Assembly (NCBI GenBank): GCA_934202735.1
Contig: CAKPYH010000003.1
Span: 62,001-126,000 of the forward strand
Length of the DNA: 64,000 bases
Source: an uncultured Alphaproteobacteria bacterium
GTDB lineage: Bacteria; Pseudomonadota; Alphaproteobacteria; CAAHEQ01; UBA3637
Direction: 5' to 3'
Positions 18,001 to 25,906 of this stretch are shown in pieces. The notes below the pieces were generated by a model, which did no database searches, was not told where the DNA came from, and saw only the letters and a list, made by a program, of their open reading frames with translations. A program made the position numbers and the translations under genes. The stretch's first letter is position 1. Each line of letters starts with the position of its first letter.

Positions 18001-19611
18001 GGTACACAAGAAACGAACCCCGCGTAAATAGAGATCTTGTCCACGGGATAACAGGCGATTAAAGGCCTGGAAAAAACGATCCGGGCCTTGGGCCGGTTTG
18101 GGGCGCAAAAAAACGGCACACAACATGGGCGACAAAGTCAACGCATTCACGGCCGAAAACAAAACAGCGGTAGAAATGGTAATCGCAAATTGCTGATAAA
18201 TCTTACCGGTGATACCCGCCATCATACCAACCGGAATGAAAATGGCCAACAAAACAAATGTGGTGGCGATAATGGAACTGCCGATATCTTTCATGGCTTG
18301 AACGGCTGCGGCCGCCCCTTGCATCTGCTTATATTGAATTAAATACTGCACCCGTTCCACCACAATAATCGCATCATCTACCACCAGGCCGATGGCCAAT
18401 ATCAACGCAAAAAGTGTCAAGATATTGATATCAAACCCCAAAGTATAAATCACCATAAAAGTCGCAATCAAAGAAACCGGGATGCAGATACTGGGGATCA
18501 GGGTGGCCCGTACGTCTTGCAAGAATAAATAAACCACACCGATAACCAAACCGAATGTAATCAGCAGCGTATACAAGATTCCCTGAATAGAATCCCGCAC
18601 GAACAGGGTAGAATCATACGCGACCCGCAGGCGCATGTCCGGTCCGAAAGCACGGGATAACGTTTCCATTTCTTTGTGTACGTTTTTCATAATTTGCAAT
18701 GCATTTGAATCCGGTGTTTGAGACAAGGAAATAGCCACAGATGGGGCGTTGTTATAGCGTGCCGACAGCGTATATGTATCCGCCCCGATTTCTACGCGCG
18801 CCACATCTTGCAGGCGCACAATACCACCGTTTTTATCCGTTTTCAAGACAATCTGATTAAAGGCGGCAGCATCTTTTAAAAGACCTTGTGTGGTTAGTGA
18901 TAATAAAACGGAGCCGACCTGTTTACCGCCAGGCCCCGGGGCTGATCCCAAAGCCCCGATCCCCGCCACCGCATTTTGGGATTCCAAGGCCTGTATCACG
19001 TCATCGGTATTCAAATGATAGAGTTGCATTTTGTGCGGATCTAACCAAATACGCATACTGTCTTTGGGGCCATAGATATTCACATCACTGATTCCCGCAA
19101 TACGAGCCAACGGGTTTTGCAGACGGGTATAGGCATAATTTCCCAGATACAATCCGTCGTATGTTCCGCCGGGTGATTCCAATACCAAAAAAGCCAACAC
19201 ATTCGCCGATTGTGAAATCACACTCAACCCTTCCTGGCTCACAACGGCGGGCAAGTAAGGCTTGGCTTGCTCCAACCGATTTTCCACTTTTACCTGCGCC
19301 ATATCCGGATCTACACCGATGTTAAAAGTAATCGTCAACGTATACACACCGCTATCCGTGGCAGACGATGACATGTACAACATACCTTCCACACCGTTTA
19401 ATTGATTTTCAATCGGGACCGCCACCGTATCCGTTAATGTTTGGGCATCGGCCCCCGGATATTGCGCTTGCACAATAATTTGCGGCGGTGTTATTTGGGG
19501 ATATTGCGACACCGGCAACACCGCAATCGCAATCGCCCCGACCAATATCATCACTATCGCAATAACCCAAGCGAATTTGGGGTGTTCTACAAAATAGTCC
19601 GATATTTTCAT
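15064..19611 (-). CDS. RND multidrug pump fused to an outer-membrane factor
   Basis: One uninterrupted frame of 1515 residues holds two proteins that are usually separate. Residues 1 to about 1035 are an AcrB/MexB-type (HAE1) RND permease, with start MKISDYFVEHPKFAW, the proton-relay Asp pair in GLVVDDAIIVVERV and twelve membrane helices. Residues from about 1037 are a NodT/OprM-type outer-membrane factor, preceded by what looks like a complete lipoprotein signal ending LLSGC (Cys1056) and then EDYTRP. The OMF part has two TolC-type repeats and normal length. No good ribosome-binding site exists for a separate OMF start. Four-base overlap with the upstream fusion-protein gene indicates coupling. 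Confidence 0.88.
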   Translation of the reverse strand: MKISDYFVEHPKFAWVIAIVMILVGAIAIAVLPVSQYPQITPPQIIVQAQYPGADAQTLTDTVAVPIENQLNGVEGMLYMSSSATDSGVYTLTITFNIGVDPDMAQVKVENRLEQAKPYLPAVVSQEGLSVISQSANVLAFLVLESPGGTYDGLYLGNYAYTRLQNPLARIAGISDVNIYGPKDSMRIWLDPHKMQLYHLNTDDVIQALESQNAVAGIGALGSAPGPGGKQVGSVLLSLTTQGLLKDAAAFNQIVLKTDKNGGIVRLQDVARVEIGADTYTLSARYNNAPSVAISLSQTPDSNALQIMKNVHKEMETLSRAFGPDMRLRVAYDSTLFVRDSIQGILYTLLITFGLVIGVVYLFLQDVRATLIPSICIPVSLIATFMVIYTLGFDINILTLFALILAIGLVVDDAIIVVERVQYLIQYKQMQGAAAAVQAMKDIGSSIIATTFVLLAIFIPVGMMAGITGKIYQQFAITISTAVLFSAVNALTLSPMLCAVFLRPKPAQGPDRFFQAFNRLLSRGQDLYLRGVRFLCTHLVLTGCLTVGVVGSIVWLFLTLPSSFIPQEDQGFILANVQLPETASFAMTQERLSDLTERVLKQPGIEYVIAISGDSLMSASGENIGMAAIGLKPWNQRKTRALGIESITADLNKMFADDRQAQVNFFALPSIPGVGTSDGLTFQLNALNPMATSADLAERLDTLLSDLNHDSRFAFAFSPFRADTPHIYLDIDRDKLAYYQVPMSAVLNTLENYFGSRYVNNITLAGQVNKVIIQADYSARHSLQDLNNTYVPAETGALVPLGDFMTMHTVFAPKVLFRYNQYTTASITAETAPGVSTGTAIAAVENTAKSLGKEYQIAWTGISLQEVETQGLAALLMTLAFIFGYLFLVALYESFWIALSVIMTNIFGIAGALLGLKMSGLDLSIYAQLGIVLLIGLASKNAILIVQFTTTYQRAGMPIRQAAEKGAGERFRAVLMTAMTFILGVMPMLFAGGAGAASQVSMGTAVFFGMVVATAFGILFVPAFWTVCDTLATRTWGRKIRATGVCLVCVCLLSGCLMGEDYTRPAFFTDTALEQALDTVPPQSQAPVSDTISLSVFQDPILNTLLDKAQSDNPTVRQALLSVRRARALTVGQTAALFPTLDAAGRYNYVKESQNMGLVFDQDYYQIGFDAAWEADIFGGTRRRIQAAEADARAALAHVAGAVVSVRAETAAMYYTLRQAEMLLQKARENADFQGRSVRLLRDRLSSGIGNDLDVQQATYLWQHTRAAIPQLEQQCAVARHALALLTGQLPGTVDDFISGGPNPMATPHKTFDKTYGDISAEAVRHRPDVRVAEEQLIAQNALAGAALADMFPKVSLSGLLGLESLHLNKLEHRRSYGYSFTPDITTPIFHFGALWENLQAEKIGTEIQREAYRSALLTAAHDVKNALVAIQTERGRNQELYQAYQRAEEAAALTRDEYLNGLVNYSDVIDTEERRLSAQTDWIQSNGQLYQNLIVLYKALGGDPADSSLSDATD

Positions 19612-20690
19612 GAAACCACCCCCGATACCTGTTGTCCGACTTCGGCGGGCAGTACCGGGGCCGTAATCACTAAATCACCGGCTTCCAACCCTTCCACATC
19701 GTATTGTTCTCCGATTTCAGACCGTATCCGAACAGCCTGACGCGTAATCCGCCCTTCATGCACAACATACACAAACACACCATCAGGTGAACGGACAACC
19801 CAACTTTTATTCACTAAAATAGCTTGCGGTACCTGCCGGGAGACCACAACCGTTACGGCTGCCCCGGGCAACACCCGCCCGATCGGATTATCAAAATCGG
19901 CATAAAGCGGTACCATACCCGTATCCGAATCAGCCTGATTATCGGCAAAAGCAATCCGTCCGCCGGAAAATAGCACCGTCCCTGCGGTCGTTTGTACCGA
20001 TACCGTACAGTTTTGCCGCATATCCTGAAACTTATCGTACACGGCAAACGGCACAGAAAACACAACCCGTACCGGAGACAATCGGACCAAATGTGCCAAC
20101 ACACTGCCGGGTCCGACATAATCCCCGGGGGCCACCGTGATATTGCCCAAAACACCCGCAAACGGTGCCGACAACAAGGTATACGCCAAATTGATTTCCG
20201 CCTGTTGTTGACGAGCCACAGCTTGATCATACGTGGCACGAGCCGATTCTGCCTGTGCCTGTGCCGTATCCAGATTAGAGGCCGTGATGGCGCGCTTGTT
20301 CGTCTTTTGCATACGATTATAATAGGTTGCCGCATTATCCCGTTCGGCCCGCGCCCCACGCACGGCCGCATCTGTTTCGGCCCAAGCCGCCACATACGAA
20401 GCCGGATCAATCGTGAATAAAACCTGTCCCCGTTTTACTTGTTCACCCCCCGACACGAATACATCACGAATAAAGCCGGCTAAATTCGGTGTGATATCTA
20501 CACTGATCGGGGCTTGCACAAAGCCGACATATTTTTGAGTTAACAAGACCGGAGTCATCTTGACTTTATGTACCGGTACCGTCAGCCGTTTCAACCCCGA
20601 TTCTTCCGCATGCACGTTCATCCCGGTCAAGCTCATCGTCCCCAACAGGATGCATAACCCCAAAACAAAAAGAAATCTCTTGTGCCACAT
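19608..20690 (-). CDS. RND periplasmic membrane-fusion protein
   Basis: This 360-residue AcrA/MexA-type adaptor links the inner-membrane pump to the outer-membrane factor. The start is at one of two adjacent ATGs (the downstream one is used here, the other is at 20693), after AGGGGG. A signal peptide ends near VHAEE. The order is lipoyl half, a short coiled-coil hairpin (AETDAAVRGARAERDNAA and following), second lipoyl half, beta-barrel with PGAAVTVVV, and a membrane-proximal domain. It is the middle gene of a three-gene pump operon. The ribosome-binding site lies in the arm of a perfect 11-bp inverted repeat, so translation could be controlled by RNA structure. Confidence 0.9.
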   Translation of the reverse strand: MWHKRFLFVLGLCILLGTMSLTGMNVHAEESGLKRLTVPVHKVKMTPVLLTQKYVGFVQAPISVDITPNLAGFIRDVFVSGGEQVKRGQVLFTIDPASYVAAWAETDAAVRGARAERDNAATYYNRMQKTNKRAITASNLDTAQAQAESARATYDQAVARQQQAEINLAYTLLSAPFAGVLGNITVAPGDYVGPGSVLAHLVRLSPVRVVFSVPFAVYDKFQDMRQNCTVSVQTTAGTVLFSGGRIAFADNQADSDTGMVPLYADFDNPIGRVLPGAAVTVVVSRQVPQAILVNKSWVVRSPDGVFVYVVHEGRITRQAVRIRSEIGEQYDVEGLEAGDLVITAPVLPAEVGQQVSGVVS

Positions 20691-20693
20691 CAT

Positions 20694-20732
20694 AAACCCC
20701 CTATCTGTCCTTATACGGCAAATAGGGGGTTT
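20694..20732 (-). promoter_or_regulatory. Perfect 11-bp inverted repeat masking the fusion-protein start
   Basis: On the minus strand AAACCCCCTAT is followed 17 bases later by its exact complement ATAGGGGGTTT and then at once by ATGATG. The right arm contains the ribosome-binding site. The T-tract is only three bases, so it is not a standard terminator. Confidence 0.6.
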
Positions 20733-20777
20733 GAATACTATTATCAATCAACCGAAAGGTTGGGTTTATTCCAAAAC

Positions 20778-21932
20778 CTAGCCTTCCCGTTCATGTGCCC
20801 GCCGGCGTGCAATCCCCGCCAACGTACTCGGTTTCAAATAGGTCCGCCGGTCCTTTTTATAATCAAACCCGCGAATATAGGCATTCAAGGCACCGTTTTG
20901 TTGCTTCAACACCGCCCGTTCGGCCGTAATCCGATCCATGGTTTCCGTATCATGAGTCTTACGGGCCAGTGTCATTTGCTTGCATAACACACGCCGCCGT
21001 TCTTTAATCGCCGCCATCTTGGCCCCGCCGGCCATAGTCGTTGCATACCGCCGTTCGGCATTTAAAGCCTGCCGCATCGCGGTAATTTCGGCCATAGTCG
21101 CCGTATCATTCGTGCGACGAGCCTGTGCCATACGCCGCGTCAATTTGGAACGTTCTTGCTTGATTGCGGCCAACGTCCGGAACGCATGCAGTCGCCCGGC
21201 TAAATCATCACGGCCGGTCGGTTCGGTAATATGCGTTGTCTCGGTCGCCGGCGTTTGAACCACCCCCGTTTGCATCGGGGCATCCGTTGCTGCTTTTCGG
21301 GCCGAAAACATTTTGGCGTATTCATTCAACTCATGGTCTTCCGAAAAGTGTTTATGCTTTTTCAACAACCGTGTAAAACCGACCGTCAACACCGAAAACA
21401 TACCGTACAGGAAACCCCGGTCATCATGATCGGACGATTTATCTTTCGGGGCCGGTGTCGGGGCCGGAGTCGTATCCGTCATGGCGATCAGTTCATTCAA
21501 ATCCGACAACGCAGAACGTTTACGCGGATCCGCAACCGGACGTTCCACCGCCGGCGATTCAATCACAGCGGCCGACTGTGCAGGCCGTTTCGTTTCCGTC
21601 AGAGCCATCAGGTCGGTTAAATTCTTATCCGGAGCCACCGAATAAGTCGAATCATCCGCCGCCAGGATTTTATCCAATCCGTTGGTCAAAGATTGCTGGT
21701 ACTTTACCGATTCTTGCATCAGGTCTTCTAAATCCTGTATCCCGGCTTCTTTCACGGGTTTAGCCACCGTTTTTTCTTCGGTTACGCCCAAAGTCGGCAC
21801 CAGCATCGTCACACCGTTGATATTCATCGGTTTGACATCCGTTTCTTTGGTTTGATCGGCCCGTGCCGCCGGCAAGCAAGTCGCCAAAGCCATCAATCCC
21901 CATAAGATTTTATTTTTCATTTGTTTTAACAT
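20778..21932 (-). CDS. Unknown exported protein with duplicated coiled segments
   Basis: No family is recognised. This 384-residue protein has a signal peptide (to about residue 25), Thr/Pro/Ala-rich linkers and a C-terminal helical region. In that region about 45 residues are repeated: TRRMAQARRTNDTATMAEIT and CKQMTLARKTHDTETMDRIT, each preceded by AAIKxER. A shorter repeat (NLTDLMALTET, DLNELIAMTDT) lies in the linker. A hydrophobic run (FLYGMFSVLTVGFTRLL) near residue 180 could be a membrane segment. It has its own promoter and AAGGAGA site and lies 87 bases upstream of the pump genes on the same strand, so it may belong to that operon. Confidence 0.6.
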   Translation of the reverse strand: MLKQMKNKILWGLMALATCLPAARADQTKETDVKPMNINGVTMLVPTLGVTEEKTVAKPVKEAGIQDLEDLMQESVKYQQSLTNGLDKILAADDSTYSVAPDKNLTDLMALTETKRPAQSAAVIESPAVERPVADPRKRSALSDLNELIAMTDTTPAPTPAPKDKSSDHDDRGFLYGMFSVLTVGFTRLLKKHKHFSEDHELNEYAKMFSARKAATDAPMQTGVVQTPATETTHITEPTGRDDLAGRLHAFRTLAAIKQERSKLTRRMAQARRTNDTATMAEITAMRQALNAERRYATTMAGGAKMAAIKERRRVLCKQMTLARKTHDTETMDRITAERAVLKQQNGALNAYIRGFDYKKDRRTYLKPSTLAGIARRRAHEREG

Positions 21933-21960
21933 GTGTTCGGTTTCTCCTTATAATAGACTC

Positions 21961-21989
21961 ATTATACCATATTTTTAATTTTTTGGCAA
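21961..21989 (-). promoter_or_regulatory. Promoter of the coiled-protein/pump operon
   Basis: TTGCCA and TATAAT are spaced 17 bases apart on the minus strand, 28 bases before the ATG. Confidence 0.65.
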
Positions 21990-22053
21990 CTTTTTTATGA
22001 CAAACCGGGCGTAAAAGCCCGTTTTATCGGACTTTTTTCTGATATAAGCGTCC

Positions 22054-23202
22054 TTAAAAACCCAAAATATCCGCCCCCGTTAAATTGATTTTGTCCCCTT
22101 GTTTCAAGACGCGCATCACCCGTTTCCGCATCTCCGGCGTGTCCGGCAGCCCCAGTTGGCGTAATTGATATGAAATCGCTTTGGTTCCACTGTGCCGGGT
22201 TAAAATCACGTCATTTGTTCGCCCTATCAGGTTGGCATCTACCGCACTATATATCCGGGGATTATGGCTTTTCAGCCAGGCATCCTGATGTATCCCGGAC
22301 GTATGCGTAAAGGCATTCTCGCCCACAAAGGCTTTATGATACGGCAGGTCTATTCCCATTTCACATGCCGCCAAGCAACAACAGGTATACAACCGTTCCG
22401 GACGGATGGTTGTTTCATAAGGATAAACTTCGGGGGACAAGCGCACATTCATCACAATTTCTTCCAATGCCGCATTGCCGGCACGTTCTCCAAATCCGTT
22501 CAGGCAACATTCCACCTGACGTGCACCGCCTTGCAGGGCAAACAACGTGTTAGCCGTAGCCAACCCTTTGTCATTATGGCAATGGGTGGCAAAGATAACA
22601 AAATCGGGGGCCTGCACACGCCGGCGGATTTCGGCAAAAAACGCTTGAGCCTGCGTAGCCACCCAAGTCCCTGTCGTATCGGGCAGATCAATCGTTCGCG
22701 CCCCGGATTCTATTGCGACATGAATACAATCCGTTAAAAACGACAAATCCGAACGACTGGCATCTTCCGCCCCAAAGGCCACATCGGCCCCGGTATCGGC
22801 AACCCGGGCCACCGATGACCGAATTTTATCCAAAACGGTGGACCGGCTCATCTGTAATTTTTCACGCAGATGCAAATCACTGGTCGCAATAAAGGTCATA
22901 ATACGCGCTTTCCCGATTTTAATCGCCGGTTGCAACGCCCGTGCCGCCGCGTCAATGTCGGAAGGGACACATCGCGCTATCGTGGCTATCATGGGACCCG
23001 TCGGTGCAATTTCACGGGCCATTTGGTTCAAAGCCTTCCAATCCGTTTCATTCGCGGCGGCATACCCGCCTTCTATGATGTTGACCCCTAAATCTGCCAG
23101 GGCCCGGGCGATATTCATTTTTTGGTCAACGCCGATTTGACCGCCTCGGGGGCATTGCTCTCCATCGCGCAAAGTTGAATCATAAATAACAAGTGGTTCC
23201 AT
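22054..23202 (-). CDS. leuA: 2-isopropylmalate synthase (catalytic part only)
   Basis: This 382-residue enzyme of the DRE-TIM family catalyses the first step of leucine synthesis, acetyl-CoA plus 2-oxoisovalerate to 2-isopropylmalate. The motif STLRDGEQ is at residues 9-16, the metal-site HCHND at 207-211, and NGFGERAGNAALEEI near 240. The C-terminal regulatory LeuA-dimer domain (about 130 residues in full-length LeuA) is absent, so allosteric leucine feedback may be lost. Homocitrate or citramalate synthase would be the sequence-based alternatives, but the leucine-rich leader peptide and attenuator upstream argue for leucine synthesis. The rest of the leucine pathway is not in the window. 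Confidence 0.82.
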   Translation of the reverse strand: MEPLVIYDSTLRDGEQCPRGGQIGVDQKMNIARALADLGVNIIEGGYAAANETDWKALNQMAREIAPTGPMIATIARCVPSDIDAAARALQPAIKIGKARIMTFIATSDLHLREKLQMSRSTVLDKIRSSVARVADTGADVAFGAEDASRSDLSFLTDCIHVAIESGARTIDLPDTTGTWVATQAQAFFAEIRRRVQAPDFVIFATHCHNDKGLATANTLFALQGGARQVECCLNGFGERAGNAALEEIVMNVRLSPEVYPYETTIRPERLYTCCCLAACEMGIDLPYHKAFVGENAFTHTSGIHQDAWLKSHNPRIYSAVDANLIGRTNDVILTRHSGTKAISYQLRQLGLPDTPEMRKRVMRVLKQGDKINLTGADILGF

Positions 23203-23220
23203 AGTGTGTTTTCCGATATA

Positions 23221-23244
23221 AAAAAAGCACCCCGAAGGGGGTGC
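23221..23244 (-). terminator. Attenuator terminator before leuA
   Basis: Minus strand: GCACCCC with GGGGTGC around a four-base loop, followed by TTTTTTT, ending just upstream of leuA. Bases 23232-23240 are exactly complementary to 23267-23275 in the end of the leader peptide gene, giving a 9-bp competing antiterminator. Confidence 0.85.
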
Positions 23245-23262
23245 CGCATTATCACAATAAGC

Positions 23263-23370
23263 CTAGCCCCTTCGGTTGCGCACACCGCACAACAACAAAG
23301 CCGCCAAAGCCAAGGATGCAAAATCCGAACGGGTTTTGCTTATACAGGCTTGTGTCATTTGTGTTGTCAT
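23263..23370 (-). CDS. leuL: Leucine leader peptide
   Basis: This 35-codon open frame starts ATG after GGAGA and ends just before the attenuator. Codons 20-27 read Leu-Ala-Leu-Ala-Ala-Leu-Leu-Leu, all five leucines as TTG. Stalling at these codons when charged leucyl-tRNA is scarce should free the antiterminator and allow leuA transcription, as in enterobacterial leuLABCD. The peptide itself need have no other function. The assignment rests on the codon run, the position and the two mutually exclusive hairpins. Confidence 0.8.
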   Translation of the reverse strand: MTTQMTQACISKTRSDFASLALAALLLCGVRNRRG

Positions 23371-23432
23371 CGGGGTCTCCCAAAAGGTTAAACATTCGGC
23401 CATACGGGTTATCCGTCCGCCGTCCGGGTTGT

Positions 23433-23461
23433 ATTATATCCTATTTTTGGGGAAACTGCAA
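23433..23461 (-). promoter_or_regulatory. leuL-leuA promoter
   Basis: TTGCAG and TATAAT are spaced 17 bases apart on the minus strand, about 60 bases before the leader peptide ATG. Confidence 0.7.
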
Positions 23462-23648
23462 CTGTTTTTTTCCGGTTAAGCTCAACATACCCCCAAAACA
23501 AAGAAAGTAAGTGCCCGACAAGGTCCCAAGACGACAAGGAAAATTGGGTATTCAGGACGCATCCGACAAGAAATAAAAAAATTTATTTACTGTTTTTATA
23601 ATGATTTATGCTGCAGAAAACACCGATAAAAAATTGTTGCAAAACGAC

Positions 23649-23677
23649 TTGAGTTATGGTAAACTGCTCATTATGGT
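23649..23677 (+). promoter_or_regulatory. Candidate promoter of the first pilin/Cys-rich operon
   Basis: TTGAGT and TATGGT are spaced 17 bases apart, 28 bases before the ATG. An overlapping alternative (TTGCAA-17-TAAACT) lies about 13 bases upstream. The rest of 23462-23648 shows nothing recognisable. Confidence 0.4.
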
Positions 23678-23705
23678 TATGGTATCCGACAGAAAGGGTA
23701 GTAAA

Positions 23706-25895
23706 ATGAAAGTGGCAGAATCCGGGCGCAGTATGGTGGAGATGCTGGGTGTTTTGGCGATTATCGGGGTGATAACGGTGGGGGCGATGATCGGCTATCG
23801 TTATGCCATGGAACGTATTATGACCAACAGTATCATTACCGGTGTTCGGGCGCGGGCCGTCGTGATCGGTCAGCAACGGGTGCTGGGGCAGCCCTTGAAC
23901 TTGTCAGAGTTTCACCCGGATACGGAAAAGGATCTCATTTACGGCCATTTTGAAGTCAAGGCCTTTAACAACTATGTGTATGACGGTGAAGAGAGGCAAG
24001 CTTTGGAAGTGTATAACATTCCCAAACGCGTTTGTGAAAAGATCCAAGATACCGAATTCCCCGATGATCACATCACCTTGGTCAACAAAAAGGAAGTAGG
24101 TGATACGCCCCAACTCTGTATCCCCGACGGACCCACCGAAAACACCGGTGGTATCCATGATGCCGGCGATTATTTCACCGCCGAATACCATAATACCGTC
24201 ACTTTCATCTTTATGGATCTGGGGACAGAAGCCTGTGAAGATGATAGTGATTGCCTGATCTGTCAAGCTTGTTCAGAAGGCGTTTGTCATTACAAGGGGG
24301 ACGGAGCCCCTTGCGATAATCCCGCCGGCGGATGTTGTTCGGTCGGGCAGTGTAGGCCCGGTGATAGTCGGTCCTGCCAATGCAACGGTTATGTTCCCCA
24401 AAGCGGCGAGCATGTCTGTTGCAGTCGCGGTTACCAAGAAGATACACCCCAATGGAGTTGTTGTTTGGCCGGTCATACAACGGGCACAAAGGCTTGGCGG
24501 TGTTGCGTCAATCCCAACGCGTTGGAATGTCAACCGCCCGTCAATCTCTGTGAAAATGTCTCGGACATTTGTCAAACGTGCGATCCGGCTACGGGCACAA
24601 TCACGCCGCATGATGACGGTGTATCATGCAGCAATCCGTCCGGCGGATGTTGTATCCACGGAACATGTATGGCGGGAAACAGTACCGAATGTCAGTGTGT
24701 GGCTTACCGCAATAATCCGAACGAATACCAATGTTGCACAGCCGGACACAGACCGGGAACAAAAGAATGGCGGTGTTGTTTAGATTCCACATTAGCAGAA
24801 TGTCAACCGCCGGATCTGTGTCAAGATATCACATGCGATGCTTGCAAAAAATGTAATAACGGAGACTGTGTTGCCGATTCGGATAAAAACGACCAACCCT
24901 GTGGCAGCAACGGATGTTCTGTCTGCGAAAACGGATCGTGCCTAAATAAAATGACTCAGATAAAAAAATGCGATGGCACAAAAGAAAATTGTTGTCCCCT
25001 GACCGCCATCTGTACCGATGAAACAAATTGTCCCATAGACTGTACCGAAACACCGGGAATATGTCAAAAGTGCGATACCACCACCGGAAAGCTGGTACCC
25101 GATAAGGAGGGCGAGTCCTGTGGCACGTGTGGTACCTGTACCAACGGGGAATGTCAAGAGCAGACGAAAACGGTCACCACTTGTTCGGGTGAACGGACGT
25201 GTTGCCTGAATGATCCCACCTGTCAGGACGAAACCGATTGCCCCTGCGATCCCGCATGCGGAACGTGCGAACGATGCGTCTCGGGTGTTTGTCAGCCGGA
25301 TTCATCTATACCCGGTTGCGGGGGTGATACAACCTGCCCGGGCGGATGTGGTACCTGTGAAGTCTGTGAAAACGGGACTTGCGTCAGTAATGGCGATCTA
25401 TGTTGCGGTGTTTCCTGTGGTACATGCCAGGTTTGTCAAGAAGGAACCTGCGTAGCCGATACAACTTCCGAAGAATGCCAATGTCCGGGCGGATGTGGAG
25501 AATGTGAAGTCTGTGAAAACGGGACCTGTGTTGCCGACACCACTTCGGACGAATGTAAAGGTTGCTCGGGCGGATGCGGCGAATGCGAAACATGTGAAAA
25601 CGGAAAGTGCGTTCAAACCGGGGTTAAAACAAATATCTTTTCCCCCAAAACAGGGGCAGAAAATGGTTTTACGGATGCAGATAATAAAGCCGGATGTGCC
25701 ACCATGGTCTCAATCTCTCAGGGATGTATTCCGAAAGCAGCAGAAGGCATGATCGGGGCTGTCAAGATCTGTCCGTCTGTTAAGAACTGTATTTGTCAAA
25801 AGCCGTTTGAGTGGATAGTCGGTATTTGCCATTCAAAAAGTGTTTACTATGCCCCTCAAGGCAACACTTGCAAAGCAATCAGTGCCACCAACTAA
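23706..25895 (+). CDS. Pilin-type N-terminus fused to Cys-rich repeat modules (729 aa)
   Basis: The start MKVAESGRSMVEMLGVLAII gives a six-residue leader, a Gly prepilin-cleavage site and a pilin-like hydrophobic helix; an ATG 35 codons upstream is not supported. Residues about 25-165 are a pilin-like globular domain. The rest is a long cysteine-rich region of EGF-like or knot-like modules with units such as CGxCxxCxxGxC, three of them in tandem near the end (CPGGCGxCEVCENGTCV pattern). The C-terminal block ICPSVKNCICQKPFEWIVGIC is shared with the paralogue at 46644. It heads a three-gene operon with two secreted cysteine-rich proteins. A surface adhesin or minor pilin needing oxidative folding is inferred. 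Confidence 0.7.
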   Translation: MKVAESGRSMVEMLGVLAIIGVITVGAMIGYRYAMERIMTNSIITGVRARAVVIGQQRVLGQPLNLSEFHPDTEKDLIYGHFEVKAFNNYVYDGEERQALEVYNIPKRVCEKIQDTEFPDDHITLVNKKEVGDTPQLCIPDGPTENTGGIHDAGDYFTAEYHNTVTFIFMDLGTEACEDDSDCLICQACSEGVCHYKGDGAPCDNPAGGCCSVGQCRPGDSRSCQCNGYVPQSGEHVCCSRGYQEDTPQWSCCLAGHTTGTKAWRCCVNPNALECQPPVNLCENVSDICQTCDPATGTITPHDDGVSCSNPSGGCCIHGTCMAGNSTECQCVAYRNNPNEYQCCTAGHRPGTKEWRCCLDSTLAECQPPDLCQDITCDACKKCNNGDCVADSDKNDQPCGSNGCSVCENGSCLNKMTQIKKCDGTKENCCPLTAICTDETNCPIDCTETPGICQKCDTTTGKLVPDKEGESCGTCGTCTNGECQEQTKTVTTCSGERTCCLNDPTCQDETDCPCDPACGTCERCVSGVCQPDSSIPGCGGDTTCPGGCGTCEVCENGTCVSNGDLCCGVSCGTCQVCQEGTCVADTTSEECQCPGGCGECEVCENGTCVADTTSDECKGCSGGCGECETCENGKCVQTGVKTNIFSPKTGAENGFTDADNKAGCATMVSISQGCIPKAAEGMIGAVKICPSVKNCICQKPFEWIVGICHSKSVYYAPQGNTCKAISATN

Positions 25896-25906
25896 GGAGA
25901 AAAAAC

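Noticed and set aside
22000..22030. Possible terminator hairpin after leuA (CGGGC/GCCCG)
   Set aside because: The stem is only five pairs with a mismatch above it, and the T-tract on the leuA strand is three bases, so it is too weak to call.
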